From contig NZ_JALJRK010000020.1 in NCBI RefSeq assembly GCF_024519725.1, forward strand, positions 11,325 to 75,324: DNA of 64,000 bases, in the 5' to 3' direction. The notes beneath the pieces are model-generated. The model saw nothing but the letters and a program-made list of their open reading frames with translations, did no database searches and was not told where the DNA came from. This DNA comes from Microvirga sp. Mcv34. GTDB lineage: Bacteria > Pseudomonadota > Alphaproteobacteria > Rhizobiales > Beijerinckiaceae. Below are positions 15,450 through 25,817 of the stretch, piece by piece. A program made the position numbers and the translations under genes. Each line of letters starts with the position of its first letter. The stretch's first letter is position 1.

Positions 15450-16481
15450 GTGCTTCCCTTGACCCGAAGGCCGCTTTTCGACAGGGTCGCGCCCGCACCG
15501 ATATCCGCACCGATGAGTTCCGAGATTTCTCCTCCGATGTCCCCTTCTTTCGCGGTCTGTCGCGATGGCGAGCCCGTTCCCGAGAGTCTCAGGGGCGCCA
15601 TGGCGGCCATCGGCAATTTCGACGGGGTGCACCGGGGGCATCAGTATCTCCTGGGCATGGCTCGGAACTCCGGAAAGCCGGCGGCGGCCGTGACTTTCGA
15701 GCCGCATCCGCGAACCTTTTTCCAGCCCGACAGGCCCCTGTTCCGGATCACGCCCGAACCCGTGAAGCTCAAGATCTTCGCGCGTCTCGGCCTCGACGGC
15801 GTCTTCCAGCGGCGCTTCAGCGGCAATCTCGCGGCCCTGACGGCGGCGGGCTTCGTGGACCTGCTGGCGAACGAGCTGCAGCTCTCGGGCGTGGTGATCG
15901 GCCATGACTTTCATTTCGGCCGCGGGCGGGAAGGCAATCCGGCGCGCATGGCGGAGCTTTGCCGGGAGCGGGGGCTCGACTGCCTGATCGCTCCGGCGGT
16001 CGTGGAGGGGACGGAGCCCGTTTCCTCTAGCGCTATCAGGGTCGCCCTGGAGGCGGGCGACATCGCCACGGCCAACCGGCTTCTCGGCTATCGCTGGTTC
16101 GTTCAGGCTGAGGTGCGCCACGGGGACAAGCGCGGCCGGGTGCTCGGTTATCCCACGGCCAATATGCGCCTCCCCGACGATTGCCGCCTGCGGCACGGCA
16201 TCTACGCGGTCCGGGCGTCCGTGGCGGGCCGGCCGGTCGACGGCGTCGCCAGCTTCGGCCGCAGGCCGACCTTCGACAATGGCGCCCCGCTGCTCGAGGT
16301 GCACCTCTTCGACTTCTCCGGCGACCTCTACGGGCAGGTCCTGGATGTGGAGTTCGTCGGCTGGATTCGCGGCGAGGAGCGCTTCGACGGGATCGACGCG
16401 CTGATCGCCCAGATGGACCGCGACTCGCTCGAGGCGAAGCGGGTGCTCGCCGAGGATAAGACGGTTTCGATGATCGGTTGA
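15450..16481 (+). CDS. ribF: Bifunctional riboflavin kinase / FAD synthetase
   Basis: Makes FMN from riboflavin and FAD from FMN in the cytoplasm. The N-terminal nucleotidyltransferase domain shows AIGNFDGVHRGHQYLL (the HxGH-type site), VTFEPHPRTFF, VVIGHDFHFGRGREG and EPVSSSAIR. The C-terminal flavokinase domain shows GRVLGYPTANM, GIYAVRA, GVASFGRRPTF and LEVHLFDF. GTG 15450 gives 343 aa; an ATG at 15513 is a plausible shorter start, since the first 20 residues are not conserved-looking. It follows the HAD gene in the same orientation, an order common in Hyphomicrobiales. Confidence 0.93.
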   Translation: MLPLTRRPLFDRVAPAPISAPMSSEISPPMSPSFAVCRDGEPVPESLRGAMAAIGNFDGVHRGHQYLLGMARNSGKPAAAVTFEPHPRTFFQPDRPLFRITPEPVKLKIFARLGLDGVFQRRFSGNLAALTAAGFVDLLANELQLSGVVIGHDFHFGRGREGNPARMAELCRERGLDCLIAPAVVEGTEPVSSSAIRVALEAGDIATANRLLGYRWFVQAEVRHGDKRGRVLGYPTANMRLPDDCRLRHGIYAVRASVAGRPVDGVASFGRRPTFDNGAPLLEVHLFDFSGDLYGQVLDVEFVGWIRGEERFDGIDALIAQMDRDSLEAKRVLAEDKTVSMIG

Positions 16482-16488
16482 GCTGACG

Positions 16489-16587
16489 GTGTCATCCCCG
16501 GCGCACGCAGTGCGGGAAGGGGATCCATGGCGTTGCGCCTGATCGTGGATTCCCTTCCCCTCCGCTGCGCTTCGGCCGGGAATGACA
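16489..16587. repeat. Intergenic repeat of the TCATCCCCGGC type
   Basis: Runs from TGTCATCCCCGGCGC through GGGAAGGGGATCCATGG to its mirror GATTCCCTTCCCC and CGGGAATGACA. It lies between convergent ribF and the DUF3095 gene. Related copies are at 1089 and inside the gene at 39117. Confidence 0.65.
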
Positions 16588-16609
16588 AATGGGCCCGAAG
16601 CGGCATCCC

Positions 16610-17779
16610 TCACGTGGCCGGCTTCAGCGACCGCGCCGCCATGGCGTAGCCGCCCATGGCGCCGTCGACGAAATGGATGTGGTCGCTGCGGGTGGCCGAG
16701 GGGACGAAGCAGGTCATGAGGGCTGCGTTCTGGCGGTGCAGGCCGTAACGGGCAACGCCCTGCAGCCGCGCATCCGTCAGCAGCGCCTCCAGGCGGTCGG
16801 CGAGGGCGGGGGTGCAGTCGAGGGTCATGCGCAGGCCGTCGTCGAACTTGCGGAAATCCGTGTTCTCGACGAGCTGATGCCGGTAGCGGACCGGATCGAA
16901 ACCGCCGACCTTGAGGCCAGACCGGAGGATCAGGAACGCGGCCAGGCGAAGGCTCGCGATCTTCGCCAGGGTGAAGAGGCCCGCGGCGGTCTTCCTGACG
17001 GTCTTCGCTTCGAGATCGAAACTCTTGAAGGGCGTGGACAGGGTGGGGCCGCCTTCCGGCACCGGTCGCCCGGCCTCCTTTCCCTCGGCCAGGGACAGGA
17101 CCTGACCGACGAGAGCGTTGAAGGCGTCCAAGCCCGCCTCGCGACCGGGGAGCAGGATCAGGGACAGGATGATGCCGCGCTCCGGCTTGATCTCGTCGAA
17201 GCGGCAGGTCAGTCCGGACAGATCGGGCAGGGTGCCGGGGCGTGCCGGAGCAATGGCGAAGGCGCCTTCCTTCATTCGCCGCTCCGCATAGGCGAGGCCG
17301 CCGCCGGAGAACATGGCATAGGAGACGTCGGGCGACGCCGCGAAACGGGCGATCCGCACGTCGTGGCCCTCGGCGCGGATCGCGGAGACCGGGACGAGAG
17401 CGATGCGCAGCTCGAAGCCGAAGGAATCCCGCACCCAGGCGGCCACGGTGGAAAGGACTTCGCGGGCGAGATCGGCTTGCGTGGCGGGCAGCGCGAAGCT
17501 TGCCCCGTCGCCGCCGAACACGAACGGGAACGTGCTCGTGCCGAGCTTGTTGGAGACGGCGGCGATCACGGCGGCCGCTGCCGTGTTGACCTCCTTGTAG
17601 CGCCCGGCCTCCACGGCGGAGGTCGAGCGCACGATATCGCTGAGGCCCAGCACCCAATCGTCCGGGACCGGCATGTAGAGCTCGGGGTCGGTCAGCTGGG
17701 AGAAATGGTCGAAGACGGGCAGCCGGGCATAGAAGTCGGATCCGGCCCGGCTTCCCGTCGCATGTGCGGTGGTGCTCAT
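16610..17779 (-). CDS. DUF3095 family protein, cyclase-like N-terminus, 389 aa
   Basis: The N-terminal half resembles class III nucleotide cyclases: VLGLSDIVRSTSAVEAGRY with D48 at the first metal position, then FPFVFGGDGASFALP with GGDG at 89-92. ARFAASPDVSYAMFSGGGL and FKSFDLEAKTVRKTAAGLF are hallmarks of DUF3095. The C-terminal part has no known catalytic motif. Whether it makes a nucleotide messenger is untested to my knowledge. It lies 6 bases after msrB on the same strand, so the two are probably cotranscribed, hinting at a stress context. Confidence 0.85.
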   Translation of the reverse strand: MSTTAHATGSRAGSDFYARLPVFDHFSQLTDPELYMPVPDDWVLGLSDIVRSTSAVEAGRYKEVNTAAAAVIAAVSNKLGTSTFPFVFGGDGASFALPATQADLAREVLSTVAAWVRDSFGFELRIALVPVSAIRAEGHDVRIARFAASPDVSYAMFSGGGLAYAERRMKEGAFAIAPARPGTLPDLSGLTCRFDEIKPERGIILSLILLPGREAGLDAFNALVGQVLSLAEGKEAGRPVPEGGPTLSTPFKSFDLEAKTVRKTAAGLFTLAKIASLRLAAFLILRSGLKVGGFDPVRYRHQLVENTDFRKFDDGLRMTLDCTPALADRLEALLTDARLQGVARYGLHRQNAALMTCFVPSATRSDHIHFVDGAMGGYAMAARSLKPAT

Positions 17780-17785
17780 GGGCCG

Positions 17786-18289
17786 TCAGCCCACGGTTTC
17801 ACCTTCCGGCGCACCCCGGCCGAGCTCGTCCGGCAGCGGATCGCCGTCGGCCACGAAGCGCATGGAGACCGAATTCATGCAGTAGCGCTCGCCGGTCGGG
17901 GGCGGGCCGTCGTTGAACACGTGGCCGAGATGGCCCTCGCAGCGGGCGCAGCGGATCTCGGTGCGGACCATGCCGTAGCTGGTGTCGCGCACGAAGGCGA
18001 TGTGGTCCCGGTCGATGGGGTCGAAGAAGCTCGGCCAGCCGGTGCCGGATTCGAACTTGGTGCCGGCATTGAACAGGGGCAGGCCGCAGAGGCGGCAGCA
18101 ATAGGTGCCCTTCTCCTTCGCCTCGTTGAAGATGCCGCAGAACGGCCTCTCCGTGCCGTGCTCGAGCAGGACCCGGCGCTCCTCGTCATCGAGATTGGCC
18201 ACGAGGGCGTGCATCTGCTCGGAACTGGGCGGGGTGAGGTCGAAACCGGCGTTCGAGCGCCGTTCGGCCGTAGAGGTCAAGTCTGCCAT
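17786..18289 (-). CDS. msrB: Peptide-methionine (R)-S-oxide reductase
   Basis: Reduces methionine-R-sulfoxide in proteins, a repair step after oxidative damage. CCRLCG (64-69) and CARCEG (C114, C117) bind structural zinc. [12 protein letters not shown] and RYCMNSVSM with C137 form the active site, where Cys replaces the selenocysteine of animal enzymes. ATG 18289 is chosen because AAGG lies 7 bases upstream; TTG 18295 would add two residues. The cytoplasmic form has no signal peptide. Its promoter must lie in the stretch shared with the divergent ileS gene. Confidence 0.95.
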   Translation of the reverse strand: MADLTSTAERRSNAGFDLTPPSSEQMHALVANLDDEERRVLLEHGTERPFCGIFNEAKEKGTYCCRLCGLPLFNAGTKFESGTGWPSFFDPIDRDHIAFVRDTSYGMVRTEIRCARCEGHLGHVFNDGPPPTGERYCMNSVSMRFVADGDPLPDELGRGAPEGETVG

Positions 18290-18579
18290 GATCAATCCTT
18301 CCTGCCCGTCGCTTCGTTCGGGTGACTATAGGGCTGGTTCCGCTCCTTAAATAGGGAGCCGCCCCGGCAATCACCACGCTTTATTATCCGGCCCGGCGCT
18401 GCTAAAAGGCTCGGCATGCCCATGGTTTCTCAGGCTCTGCATGCGGCCCGCATTGGCGCGGCGCGAATTATCGGCCCGGCTTTCGCATGATCTGCGAAGG
18501 TCCGGGATCCTAGCCGTTCGCCCTGAAAGAGAAGCCGTTGCGCCTGCCGATCGCAGGCCACCAAGACCGATTGACCGTC

Positions 18580-21528
18580 ATGACCGATAAGCCCGAGAGC
18601 GCCGCCCGCGACTATTCCGAAACCCTGTTCCTGCCCCAGACCGAGTTCCCCATGCGGGCCGGCCTGCCGCAGCGCGAGCCGCAGTTCCTGCAGCGCTGGA
18701 ACGAGAACCGGCTCTACGAGCGCCTGCGTGAGGTCCAGAAGGGCCGTCCGCGCTTCGTGCTGCACGACGGCCCTCCCTATGCCAACGGCAACATCCATAT
18801 CGGCCACGCGCTCAACAAGATCCTGAAGGACATGGTGGTCCGCTCCCAGGGCATGCTCGGCTTCGATTCCAACTACGTGCCCGGCTGGGACTGCCACGGC
18901 CTGCCGATCGAGTGGAAGATCGAGGAGGAGTATCGCGCCAAGGGCAAGAACAAGGACGACGTGGACATCGTCGAGTTCCGCCGTGAGTGCCGCGCCTTCG
19001 CCGAGAAATGGATCGACGTGCAGCGCGAGGAGTTCAAGCGCCTCGGCGTCGAGGGCGACTGGACGAACCCGTATCAGACCATGAGCTATGACGCGGAAGC
19101 GCAGATCGCCCGCGAGATCATGAAGTTCGCCGTGAGCGACCAGCTCTATCGCGGCTCCAAGCCGGTCATGTGGTCCTCCGTCGAGAAGACCGCGCTCGCC
19201 GAGGCCGAGGTCGAGTATCACGAGAAGACCTCCACGACGATCTGGGTGAAGTTCAGGATCACCAACACGCTCGACGGCGATCTCGACGGTGCGTCGGTGG
19301 TCATCTGGACGACGACTCCCTGGACGATCCCGGCCAACCGCGCCATCGCCTATGGCGAGATCATCGCCTACGGCCTTTACGAGGTCACCGAGGCGGCGGA
19401 CGACAATTGGGCGAAGCTGGGCGACCGTCTCGTCATCGCCGACAAGCTCGCGGCGGACGTGTTCGCGGCCGCGCGCGTCGCCGGGTACGAGCGCGTGAAG
19501 GACGTGCTGCCGGTGATGATCGAGCGCTGCGCGCATCCATTCCGCGGGCTGGAGGGCGCGAACGGCTACTGGGATTTCGGCGTTCCGGTGCTGCCGGCCG
19601 ACTACGTCACCGACGATGCGGGCACGGGCTTCGTGCACACGGCCCCCGGCCACGGCGCGGACGACTACAACACCTATGTGAAGCACCGCGACGTGTTCGC
19701 CGCCTGCGGCACGAAGGAAGTGCCGCACACGGTCTCGCCGGATTCGTCCTACTTCCCCGACGTGCCGTTCTTCGCGGGCGAGCGCATCTACGACGACAAG
19801 GGCAAGGATGCGGGCGCCAACGAGGCGGTGATCAAGAAGCTCGTCGAGGTCGGCGCGCTCATCGCGCGCGGTCGCCTCAAGCACCAATATCCCCATTCCT
19901 GGCGCTCGAAAGGTCCGCTGATCTTCCGCAACACGCCGCAATGGTTCATCTCCATGGACAAGCCGCTCGACGAGAAGGGCGACACCCTGCGTCAGCGCGC
20001 GCTCCATGGCATCAAGACGGTCGAATGGGTGCCGGAATCGGGCGAGAACCGCATCACCGGCATGATCGAGAACCGACCCGACTGGGTGGTCTCGCGCCAG
20101 CGCGCCTGGGGCGTGCCGATCGCGGTGTTCGTGAAGAAGGGTACCAACGAGATCCTCAAGGACGAGCGCGTGAACGCCGCTATCGCGGACGCTTTCGAGA
20201 AGGAAGGCGCGGACGCATGGTACGCGGGTGACGGCTCGCGCTTCCTGGCGGCGGGCGGCTACGACCTCGCCGAATTCGACAAGATCAACGACATCCTCGA
20301 CGTGTGGTTCGATTCCGGCTGCACCCATGCTTTCGCGCTCGAAAAGCGCGAGGACCTGAAGGTTCAGCGCAAGGTGGATGGCGGACCCGATCAGGTCATG
20401 TACCTGGAAGGCTCCGACCAGCATCGCGGCTGGTTCCACTCCTCGCTGCTGGAGAGCTGCGGCACGCGCGGACGCGCTCCTTACGACATCGTCCTGACCC
20501 ACGGCTTCGTCCTCGACGAGAAGGGGCAGAAGATGTCGAAGTCGCTCGGCAACGTGGTGGCGCCGCAGAAGGTGATCCAGGATTCCGGCGCCGACATCCT
20601 TCGCCTGTGGGTGGCGGCGTCCGATTACTCGGATGATCTGCGCATCGGTCCGGAGATCCTGAAGACCTTCATCGAGACCTATCGCAAGCTGCGCAACACG
20701 ATCCGCTGGATGCTGGGCTCGCTCGCGCATTTCCACGAAGCCGACAAGGTCGCCGTGAGCGAGATGCCGGAACTGGAGCGCTTCGTCCTGCACCGCCTCG
20801 CCGAACTCGACGGCGAGATGCGCGAGGCCTATGCCACGTTCGACTACAAGCGCGTGATCGCGTTGCTGAACTCGTTCATGACCACGGATCTGTCGGCCTT
20901 CTATTTCGATGTTCGCAAGGACTCGCTCTATTGCGACCCGATCTCCAGCACCGTCCGCAAGAGCGCCTTGACGGTGATCGACCAGACCTTCCGCTGCGTA
21001 GCGACCTGGATCGCGCCGATCCTCGCCTTCACGGCGGAAGAGGCCTGGCTCGCCCGCTATCCGCAGGCCGAGTCCGTGCATCTCGAAACCTTCCCGCAGG
21101 TGCCGGCGGAATGGCGGGACGATGCGCTCGCCGAGCGCTGGGCGAAGGTGCGTCGCGTGCGCCGCGTCGTCACCGGCGCGCTTGAGATCGAGCGCGCGCA
21201 GAAGCGCATCGGCGCGAGCCTGGAGGCGGCACCTGTCGTGCACATCGCCGATGAGAGCCTGTTCAAGGCCGTTCAGGGGCTCGACCTCGCGGAGATCTGC
21301 ATCACATCCGGCATCCAGGTGGGGCAGGGCGACGGCCCAGCCGAGGCGTTCCGTCTCGACGACGTGAAGGGCGTGGCGGTCGTGCCGGCTCTCGCGCAGG
21401 GCCGCAAATGTGCCCGTTCGTGGAAGGTGACGCCGGATGTGGGCACCGATCCCGATTACCCGGACGTGACGCCCCGCGACGCGGCGGCCCTGCGCGAATG
21501 GGACCAGCTGAAGGCGGCCGCCGAATGA
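18580..21528 (+). CDS. ileS: Isoleucine--tRNA ligase
   Basis: Class I synthetase of 982 residues. The HIGH element is in [25 protein letters not shown] carries the KMSKS loop, the CP1 editing domain contains [17 protein letters not shown], and [16 protein letters not shown] opens the anticodon-binding helices. Near the C-terminus only KCARSW remains of the zinc finger seen in other clades. ATG 18580 ([12 protein letters not shown]) is preferred over a TTG 42 bases upstream. The stop overlaps the lspA start (ATGA), giving the classic ileS-lspA operon. I see no T-box leader in the short upstream region. Confidence 0.97.
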   Translation: MTDKPESAARDYSETLFLPQTEFPMRAGLPQREPQFLQRWNENRLYERLREVQKGRPRFVLHDGPPYANGNIHIGHALNKILKDMVVRSQGMLGFDSNYVPGWDCHGLPIEWKIEEEYRAKGKNKDDVDIVEFRRECRAFAEKWIDVQREEFKRLGVEGDWTNPYQTMSYDAEAQIAREIMKFAVSDQLYRGSKPVMWSSVEKTALAEAEVEYHEKTSTTIWVKFRITNTLDGDLDGASVVIWTTTPWTIPANRAIAYGEIIAYGLYEVTEAADDNWAKLGDRLVIADKLAADVFAAARVAGYERVKDVLPVMIERCAHPFRGLEGANGYWDFGVPVLPADYVTDDAGTGFVHTAPGHGADDYNTYVKHRDVFAACGTKEVPHTVSPDSSYFPDVPFFAGERIYDDKGKDAGANEAVIKKLVEVGALIARGRLKHQYPHSWRSKGPLIFRNTPQWFISMDKPLDEKGDTLRQRALHGIKTVEWVPESGENRITGMIENRPDWVVSRQRAWGVPIAVFVKKGTNEILKDERVNAAIADAFEKEGADAWYAGDGSRFLAAGGYDLAEFDKINDILDVWFDSGCTHAFALEKREDLKVQRKVDGGPDQVMYLEGSDQHRGWFHSSLLESCGTRGRAPYDIVLTHGFVLDEKGQKMSKSLGNVVAPQKVIQDSGADILRLWVAASDYSDDLRIGPEILKTFIETYRKLRNTIRWMLGSLAHFHEADKVAVSEMPELERFVLHRLAELDGEMREAYATFDYKRVIALLNSFMTTDLSAFYFDVRKDSLYCDPISSTVRKSALTVIDQTFRCVATWIAPILAFTAEEAWLARYPQAESVHLETFPQVPAEWRDDALAERWAKVRRVRRVVTGALEIERAQKRIGASLEAAPVVHIADESLFKAVQGLDLAEICITSGIQVGQGDGPAEAFRLDDVKGVAVVPALAQGRKCARSWKVTPDVGTDPDYPDVTPRDAAALREWDQLKAAAE

Positions 21529-22148
21529 GCAAACCCGAGGATACCGGCGCCCCGCTCGCTGACGCGGGAACGACATCCCGACCCGGCTCGTCGCGCCCGC
21601 GCGCGGCGAGCCGGCCCCGTGCCCAGAAGGGACCGGGCAGGGCGCGCGCGGCAGCCCGGAAGGGTCTGTCGGTCGCGGCGATCCTAGGCTTTTCCATTGC
21701 GCTGATCACGTTCCTCCTCGACCAGGCGACGAAGCTCTACACGTTCTATGTCTACGATCTTCCGGTGAAGGAGCCGGTCGAGCTGACCTCCTTCGTGAAC
21801 CTGATCGTGGTCTGGAACAGGGGCATCTCCTACGGCCTGTTCCAGCAGAGCACCGATTTCGGCCGCTGGGGACTGATCGTCGTCTCCATCCTGGCCGCCA
21901 TCGGCCTGTCCTTCTGGATCCGTCGGACCGACGCCAAGCTCCTGGCGGCCTCCCTCGGGCTGATCGTGGGCGGGGCGATCGGGAACGTCATCGACCGTCT
22001 CTGGTTCGGGGCCGTGTTCGATTTCATCCAGATCCACTTCGGGTCGTGGTCCTGGTACGTGTTCAACGTGGCCGACGCCGCCATCGTTGCGGGGGTGGTC
22101 GGTTTGCTCTATGACTCCTTCGTCCTGGAGGGGCGGCGGACGAAATAA
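21525..22148 (+). CDS. lspA: Lipoprotein signal peptidase (SPase II)
   Basis: Inner-membrane aspartyl protease that removes signal peptides from prolipoproteins. About 45 basic, disordered N-terminal residues precede four membrane helices. Catalytic landmarks: [33 protein letters not shown] with the first catalytic Asp, and [11 protein letters not shown] with the second. The long Arg/Pro/Ser-rich N-terminus (207 aa total versus a usual 160-170) is unusual. The start ATG overlaps the ileS stop by four bases. Confidence 0.95.
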   Translation: MSKPEDTGAPLADAGTTSRPGSSRPRAASRPRAQKGPGRARAAARKGLSVAAILGFSIALITFLLDQATKLYTFYVYDLPVKEPVELTSFVNLIVVWNRGISYGLFQQSTDFGRWGLIVVSILAAIGLSFWIRRTDAKLLAASLGLIVGGAIGNVIDRLWFGAVFDFIQIHFGSWSWYVFNVADAAIVAGVVGLLYDSFVLEGRRTK

Positions 22149-22223
22149 CGATATTTTGTGGCGGCTTTTGCCATATGTTCGCCAGAATGAGCGATCAGGC
22201 CTTCCGGCCACAATGAGAAACGA

Positions 22224-22871
22224 ATGGTGGGTGCCATGAAGGGAATGAAAATCATAGGCCGTGCGGGGGCCTTGGCGCTTCTGATCGCCGCCACCGGCGC
22301 GTCGGCCCAAGAAGGCGAGGCGATGAAGAGCATCCTCGGCGCCATCGGCATCATTCCCAAGGAGAAGGCGCCCATCGTGTACAACGAGCGCGCTCCGCTC
22401 GTGCTCCCGCCCAAGATGGACCTGCCGGCCCCGGCTCCGGGCGGCGGCGCCGAGGCGCGCAACGGCAACTGGCCCAAGGATCCGGATGTGGCGGCTCGCC
22501 GCAAGGCCGCGGCCGAAGCCCGGACGCCCTATACCAGCTCCGAATACTACAAGAACACGGAGGGCAAGCGCCTCTCGATCGAAGAGATGCGCGCCGGCCG
22601 CAATCCCAATGCCTCGACCGTTCAGCAGGGTCCGGTCGGTCGCCAGGCCGATATGAGCCGCATGACTCCGGACGAGCTGCGCGCCTTCGCCAAGGATGAG
22701 AAGCCGGAGCTGCAAGGCAACGGCATCGATCGCCGCTATCTCAGCGATCCTCCGGGCGACTTGCTCAGGGCCCAGGGCGGCGCCAAGCTCAAGGCGTCCG
22801 CGGATCCCGTGGTATCAGGCGATCCCGACAGCCCATCGGCCTATCTCCGCCAGCGGCAAAGCAGGCAGTAA
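22224..22871 (+). CDS. Secreted hypothetical protein, 215 aa
   Basis: A signal peptide is likely (IIGRAGALALLIAATGASAQ, cleavage after ASA). The rest is hydrophilic, rich in Pro, Ala and Arg, with PPKMDLPAPAPG and DPDVAARRKAAAEAR, and no catalytic motif or further membrane segment. The organisation resembles uncharacterised periplasmic proteins found next to lspA or M16 genes in Hyphomicrobiales. ATG 22224 and ATG 22236 are both possible starts. It lies between ileS-lspA and the M16 pair on the same strand and might be a periplasmic accessory to either; function unknown. Confidence 0.7.
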   Translation: MVGAMKGMKIIGRAGALALLIAATGASAQEGEAMKSILGAIGIIPKEKAPIVYNERAPLVLPPKMDLPAPAPGGGAEARNGNWPKDPDVAARRKAAAEARTPYTSSEYYKNTEGKRLSIEEMRAGRNPNASTVQQGPVGRQADMSRMTPDELRAFAKDEKPELQGNGIDRRYLSDPPGDLLRAQGGAKLKASADPVVSGDPDSPSAYLRQRQSRQ

Positions 22872-23086
22872 GCCTTGTCTCTTTCCCTCTTCCTTCAGGC
22901 GAACGGGTTCACCCGTTCGCCTGAAAACGTTATGGGGCCGTGAAAAGCCAAGCCTTCGTCCGACGACACCGGACAAACAATGCCGCACAGGAAACATTCG
23001 CGGCTTCGCTTGCATAGGCTCCTAATTCGACTATCCCCTAAGAAACACCCTGCGAAACGATTTGATGTCGCCAAGGTTGGAACATT

Positions 23087-24418
23087 ATGGACACTGCCTC
23101 TAAGCCTCTTCTCCGCGCTGACGCCGCCTCTTTCGGGCGGACGGAAGGCAGTGGTCCGAACCTGTCTTCCTTCACGCTCGACAACGGACTCGACGTCGTG
23201 GTCATTCCGGATCGCCGCGTTCCCGTTGTCACGCACATGATCTGGTACCGCAACGGTTCGGCTGACGATCCGATCGGACAATCGGGCATCGCGCACTTCC
23301 TCGAACACCTGATGTTCAAAGGCACGGAGAAGCATCCGGCCGGCGAGTTCTCGAAGGTGGTCTCGGGCCTCGGCGGTCAGGAGAATGCGTTCACGTCGTT
23401 CGACTACACGGCCTATTTCCAGCGCGTCGCCCGCGAGAACCTCAAGACCATGATGGAATTCGAGGCGGATCGCATGACGAACCTTCTCCTCGAGGAATCC
23501 GTCATCGGTCCCGAGCGCGACGTGGTGCTCGAAGAGCGCCGCATGCGAGTCGAGACCGATCCGTCGGCACAGCTCTCGGAAGCGATGGCGGCGTCGCTCT
23601 TCGTGCATCACCCCTACGGCATTCCGATCATCGGCTGGATGCACGAGATCGAGACGCTCAACCGCGATCACGCGCTCGATTATTATCGCCGCTTCTATAC
23701 CCCCGAGAACGGCATCCTTGTCGTTGCGGGCGATGTGAGCGAGGACGAGGTACGCCGTCTGGCCGATGCCACCTATGGCCGCATCGCGCCTCAGGGCAAG
23801 CGCCCGGTGCGCCTGCGTCCGCGCGAGCCGGAGCCCGTGGCGGCGCGTCACATCACCGTGGCCGATCCGAAGGTCGAGCAGCCGACCCTGCAGCGGCTCT
23901 ACCTCGTTCCTTCCTGCCGCACCGCTTCTCAGCGCGATTGCTATTCGCTTGAGCTCCTCGCCGAAGTGATCGGCGGCGGCCCGACTTCGTATCTCTACCG
24001 CAAGCTCGTGATGGAGCGCGGCATCGCGGTTAATGCGGGCGCCTGGTACATGTCCTCCGCCATGGAGGACACCCGGTTCTGCGTCTATGCGGTTCCGGCC
24101 GAAGGCGTGTCGCTTCAGGCTCTGGAAGAAGCGGTCGATCAGGTGCTCAAGACGATCCCGGCCGAGGCCTTGGATGCGGATTCGATCGAGCGCGCCAAGA
24201 CGCGGCTCGTGGCCGAGACGATCTATTCCACCGACAGCCAATCCTCTCTCGCCCGCATCTACGGTTCGGCGCTCGCCATCGGCGAGACCATCGAGGAGGT
24301 GCGCCGCTGGCCGGTCGAGATCGAGACCGTCATGAAGGACGATCTCGCCTCCGCGGCCGAGCGCTATCTCATCCCCCGCCGTTCCGTCACGGGCTATCTG
24401 CAGAAGCCGGCTTCCTGA
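23087..24418 (+). CDS. M16-family zinc metallopeptidase, catalytic subunit, 443 aa
   Basis: The inverted zinc motif HFLEH occurs at 70-74, with the third ligand expected at about E150 in the PERDVVLEERR stretch (76 residues on, as in pitrilysin/MPP). The peptide-binding half carries GGGPTSYLYRKLV. No signal peptide is evident, although many bacterial pairs act in the periplasm. It lies 29 bases upstream of a second M16 gene, and together they form the usual heterodimer of one active and one inactive chain. The homologues are ancestral-type relatives of the mitochondrial processing peptidase. Confidence 0.9.
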   Translation: MDTASKPLLRADAASFGRTEGSGPNLSSFTLDNGLDVVVIPDRRVPVVTHMIWYRNGSADDPIGQSGIAHFLEHLMFKGTEKHPAGEFSKVVSGLGGQENAFTSFDYTAYFQRVARENLKTMMEFEADRMTNLLLEESVIGPERDVVLEERRMRVETDPSAQLSEAMAASLFVHHPYGIPIIGWMHEIETLNRDHALDYYRRFYTPENGILVVAGDVSEDEVRRLADATYGRIAPQGKRPVRLRPREPEPVAARHITVADPKVEQPTLQRLYLVPSCRTASQRDCYSLELLAEVIGGGPTSYLYRKLVMERGIAVNAGAWYMSSAMEDTRFCVYAVPAEGVSLQALEEAVDQVLKTIPAEALDADSIERAKTRLVAETIYSTDSQSSLARIYGSALAIGETIEEVRRWPVEIETVMKDDLASAAERYLIPRRSVTGYLQKPAS

Positions 24419-24447
24419 AATCCGCCTGCGCAAGAATCGAGGTAATC

Positions 24448-25725
24448 ATGACAGCTTCTGTCGAAACCATGTCCTCGTCGCCGACCACGGTGAAGGCGCT
24501 GACCTCCGCCAAAGGCGTCGAGGCCTGGCACGTCGAATCCGACGTCGTGCCGCTGATCGCCGTTTCCTTCATCTTCGAAGGCGGCTCGGCGCACGATCCT
24601 GCGGACAAGCCCGGCGTGGCGCAGATGCTGGCTCGCCTGCTCGACGAAGGCGCGGGCGAATATGATTCCGATGCGTTCCAGGAACGGCTTGCGGCGAACG
24701 CCATCGAGCTGTCCTTCAACGCGGGCAACGATGCGCTCGGCGGTTCGCTCAAGACGCTGGTGAAGCATGCGGACGAGGCCTTCGAACTCCTGCGCCTCGC
24801 GCTCGCCGAGCCGCGCTTCGACCAGGATTCCATCGAGCGCGTGCGGGCCCAGACGATCGCGGGCCTCAAGTACCAGCAGAACGATCCGGGTGTCATGGCG
24901 ACGCGCCGCTTCTTCGAGGAAGGCTTCGCCGGCCATCCCTACGGCCGGCCGACCTCCGGAACGCCCGAGAGCGTGGCGGCGATCACGCGGGACGATCTCA
25001 TCGCCATGCACCGGTCGATCATTGCGCGCGGACGCGTGAAGGTCGCGGTCGTCGGCGCGATCGGCGGCGACAACCTCTCGGCTCTGCTCGACAAGGTGTT
25101 CGGCTCCCTGCCGGATGCGAAGCCGCTCGGCATCATCGAGCCCGCTTCGCTGCAGAAGCTGGGTTCGCGCATCGTGGTCGATCTCGACGTGCCGCAATCG
25201 GTGATCCGCTTCGGCATGAACGGCATCGCCTGGCGCGATCCGGGCTTCATTCCGGCTTACGTGCTCAACCACATCCTGGGCGGCGGCGCCTTCACGTCGC
25301 GCCTGTTCCAGGAGGTGCGCGAGAAGCGCGGCCTGGCCTACAGCGTCGGCACGTCGCTCGTGAGCTACCGCTCGGCGAGCATGACCTGGGGCTACACCGC
25401 GACCAAGAACGAGCGCGTCGTCGAGGCGCTTGACGTGATCGCCGACGAGATGGCGAAGCTGACGAGCGAAGGCCCGTCCGACGAGGAACTGCAGAAGGCG
25501 AAGGATTACCTCATCGGCTCCTACGCCCTCGGGTTCGACACCTCGACCAAGATCGCCCACACCCTGGCGCAGATCGCCTTCGAGGGCCTCGGCATCGACT
25601 ACATCGCCCGCCGCAACGGACTGGTCGGTGCCGTGACGCAGTCCGACATCCGCACGGCCGCCGAACGCATCTTCGGCGATGGCCGGATGTTCACGGTGAT
25701 CGCAGGCCGGCCGGCCGGCGTGTAG
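24448..25725 (+). CDS. M16-family protein, non-catalytic partner, 425 aa
   Basis: Same fold as the upstream gene, but the HxxEH position reads VAQMLARLLDEGAG, so zinc binding is lost. The substrate-clamping motif is kept: GGGAFTSRLFQEVREKRGL followed by AYSVGTSLVSY, which supplies the Arg/Tyr pair used by such subunits to hold peptides. Probably complexes with the 443-residue chain. Coupled transcription is likely (29-base gap). Length is normal for the family. Confidence 0.88.
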   Translation: MTASVETMSSSPTTVKALTSAKGVEAWHVESDVVPLIAVSFIFEGGSAHDPADKPGVAQMLARLLDEGAGEYDSDAFQERLAANAIELSFNAGNDALGGSLKTLVKHADEAFELLRLALAEPRFDQDSIERVRAQTIAGLKYQQNDPGVMATRRFFEEGFAGHPYGRPTSGTPESVAAITRDDLIAMHRSIIARGRVKVAVVGAIGGDNLSALLDKVFGSLPDAKPLGIIEPASLQKLGSRIVVDLDVPQSVIRFGMNGIAWRDPGFIPAYVLNHILGGGAFTSRLFQEVREKRGLAYSVGTSLVSYRSASMTWGYTATKNERVVEALDVIADEMAKLTSEGPSDEELQKAKDYLIGSYALGFDTSTKIAHTLAQIAFEGLGIDYIARRNGLVGAVTQSDIRTAAERIFGDGRMFTVIAGRPAGV

Positions 25726-25817
25726 TCATCCCGGTCAGAGATAGCGGGCGGCCCTAGCCTCGGGGCCGTCTCTGCCCTAATCTTCCGCTCCTGCTTTGAA
25801 CGAGTCGGAGTACGCTT

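Noticed and set aside
15306..17657. A 783-codon minus-strand frame over ribF and DUF3095
   Set aside because: Shadow of ribF plus an out-of-frame reading of the DUF3095 gene; no coherent domain.
18430..21576. A 1048-codon open frame antisense to ileS
   Set aside because: High GC makes long antisense frames common. The translation is His/Arg/Asp-rich without domains, while ileS on the other strand has all synthetase motifs.
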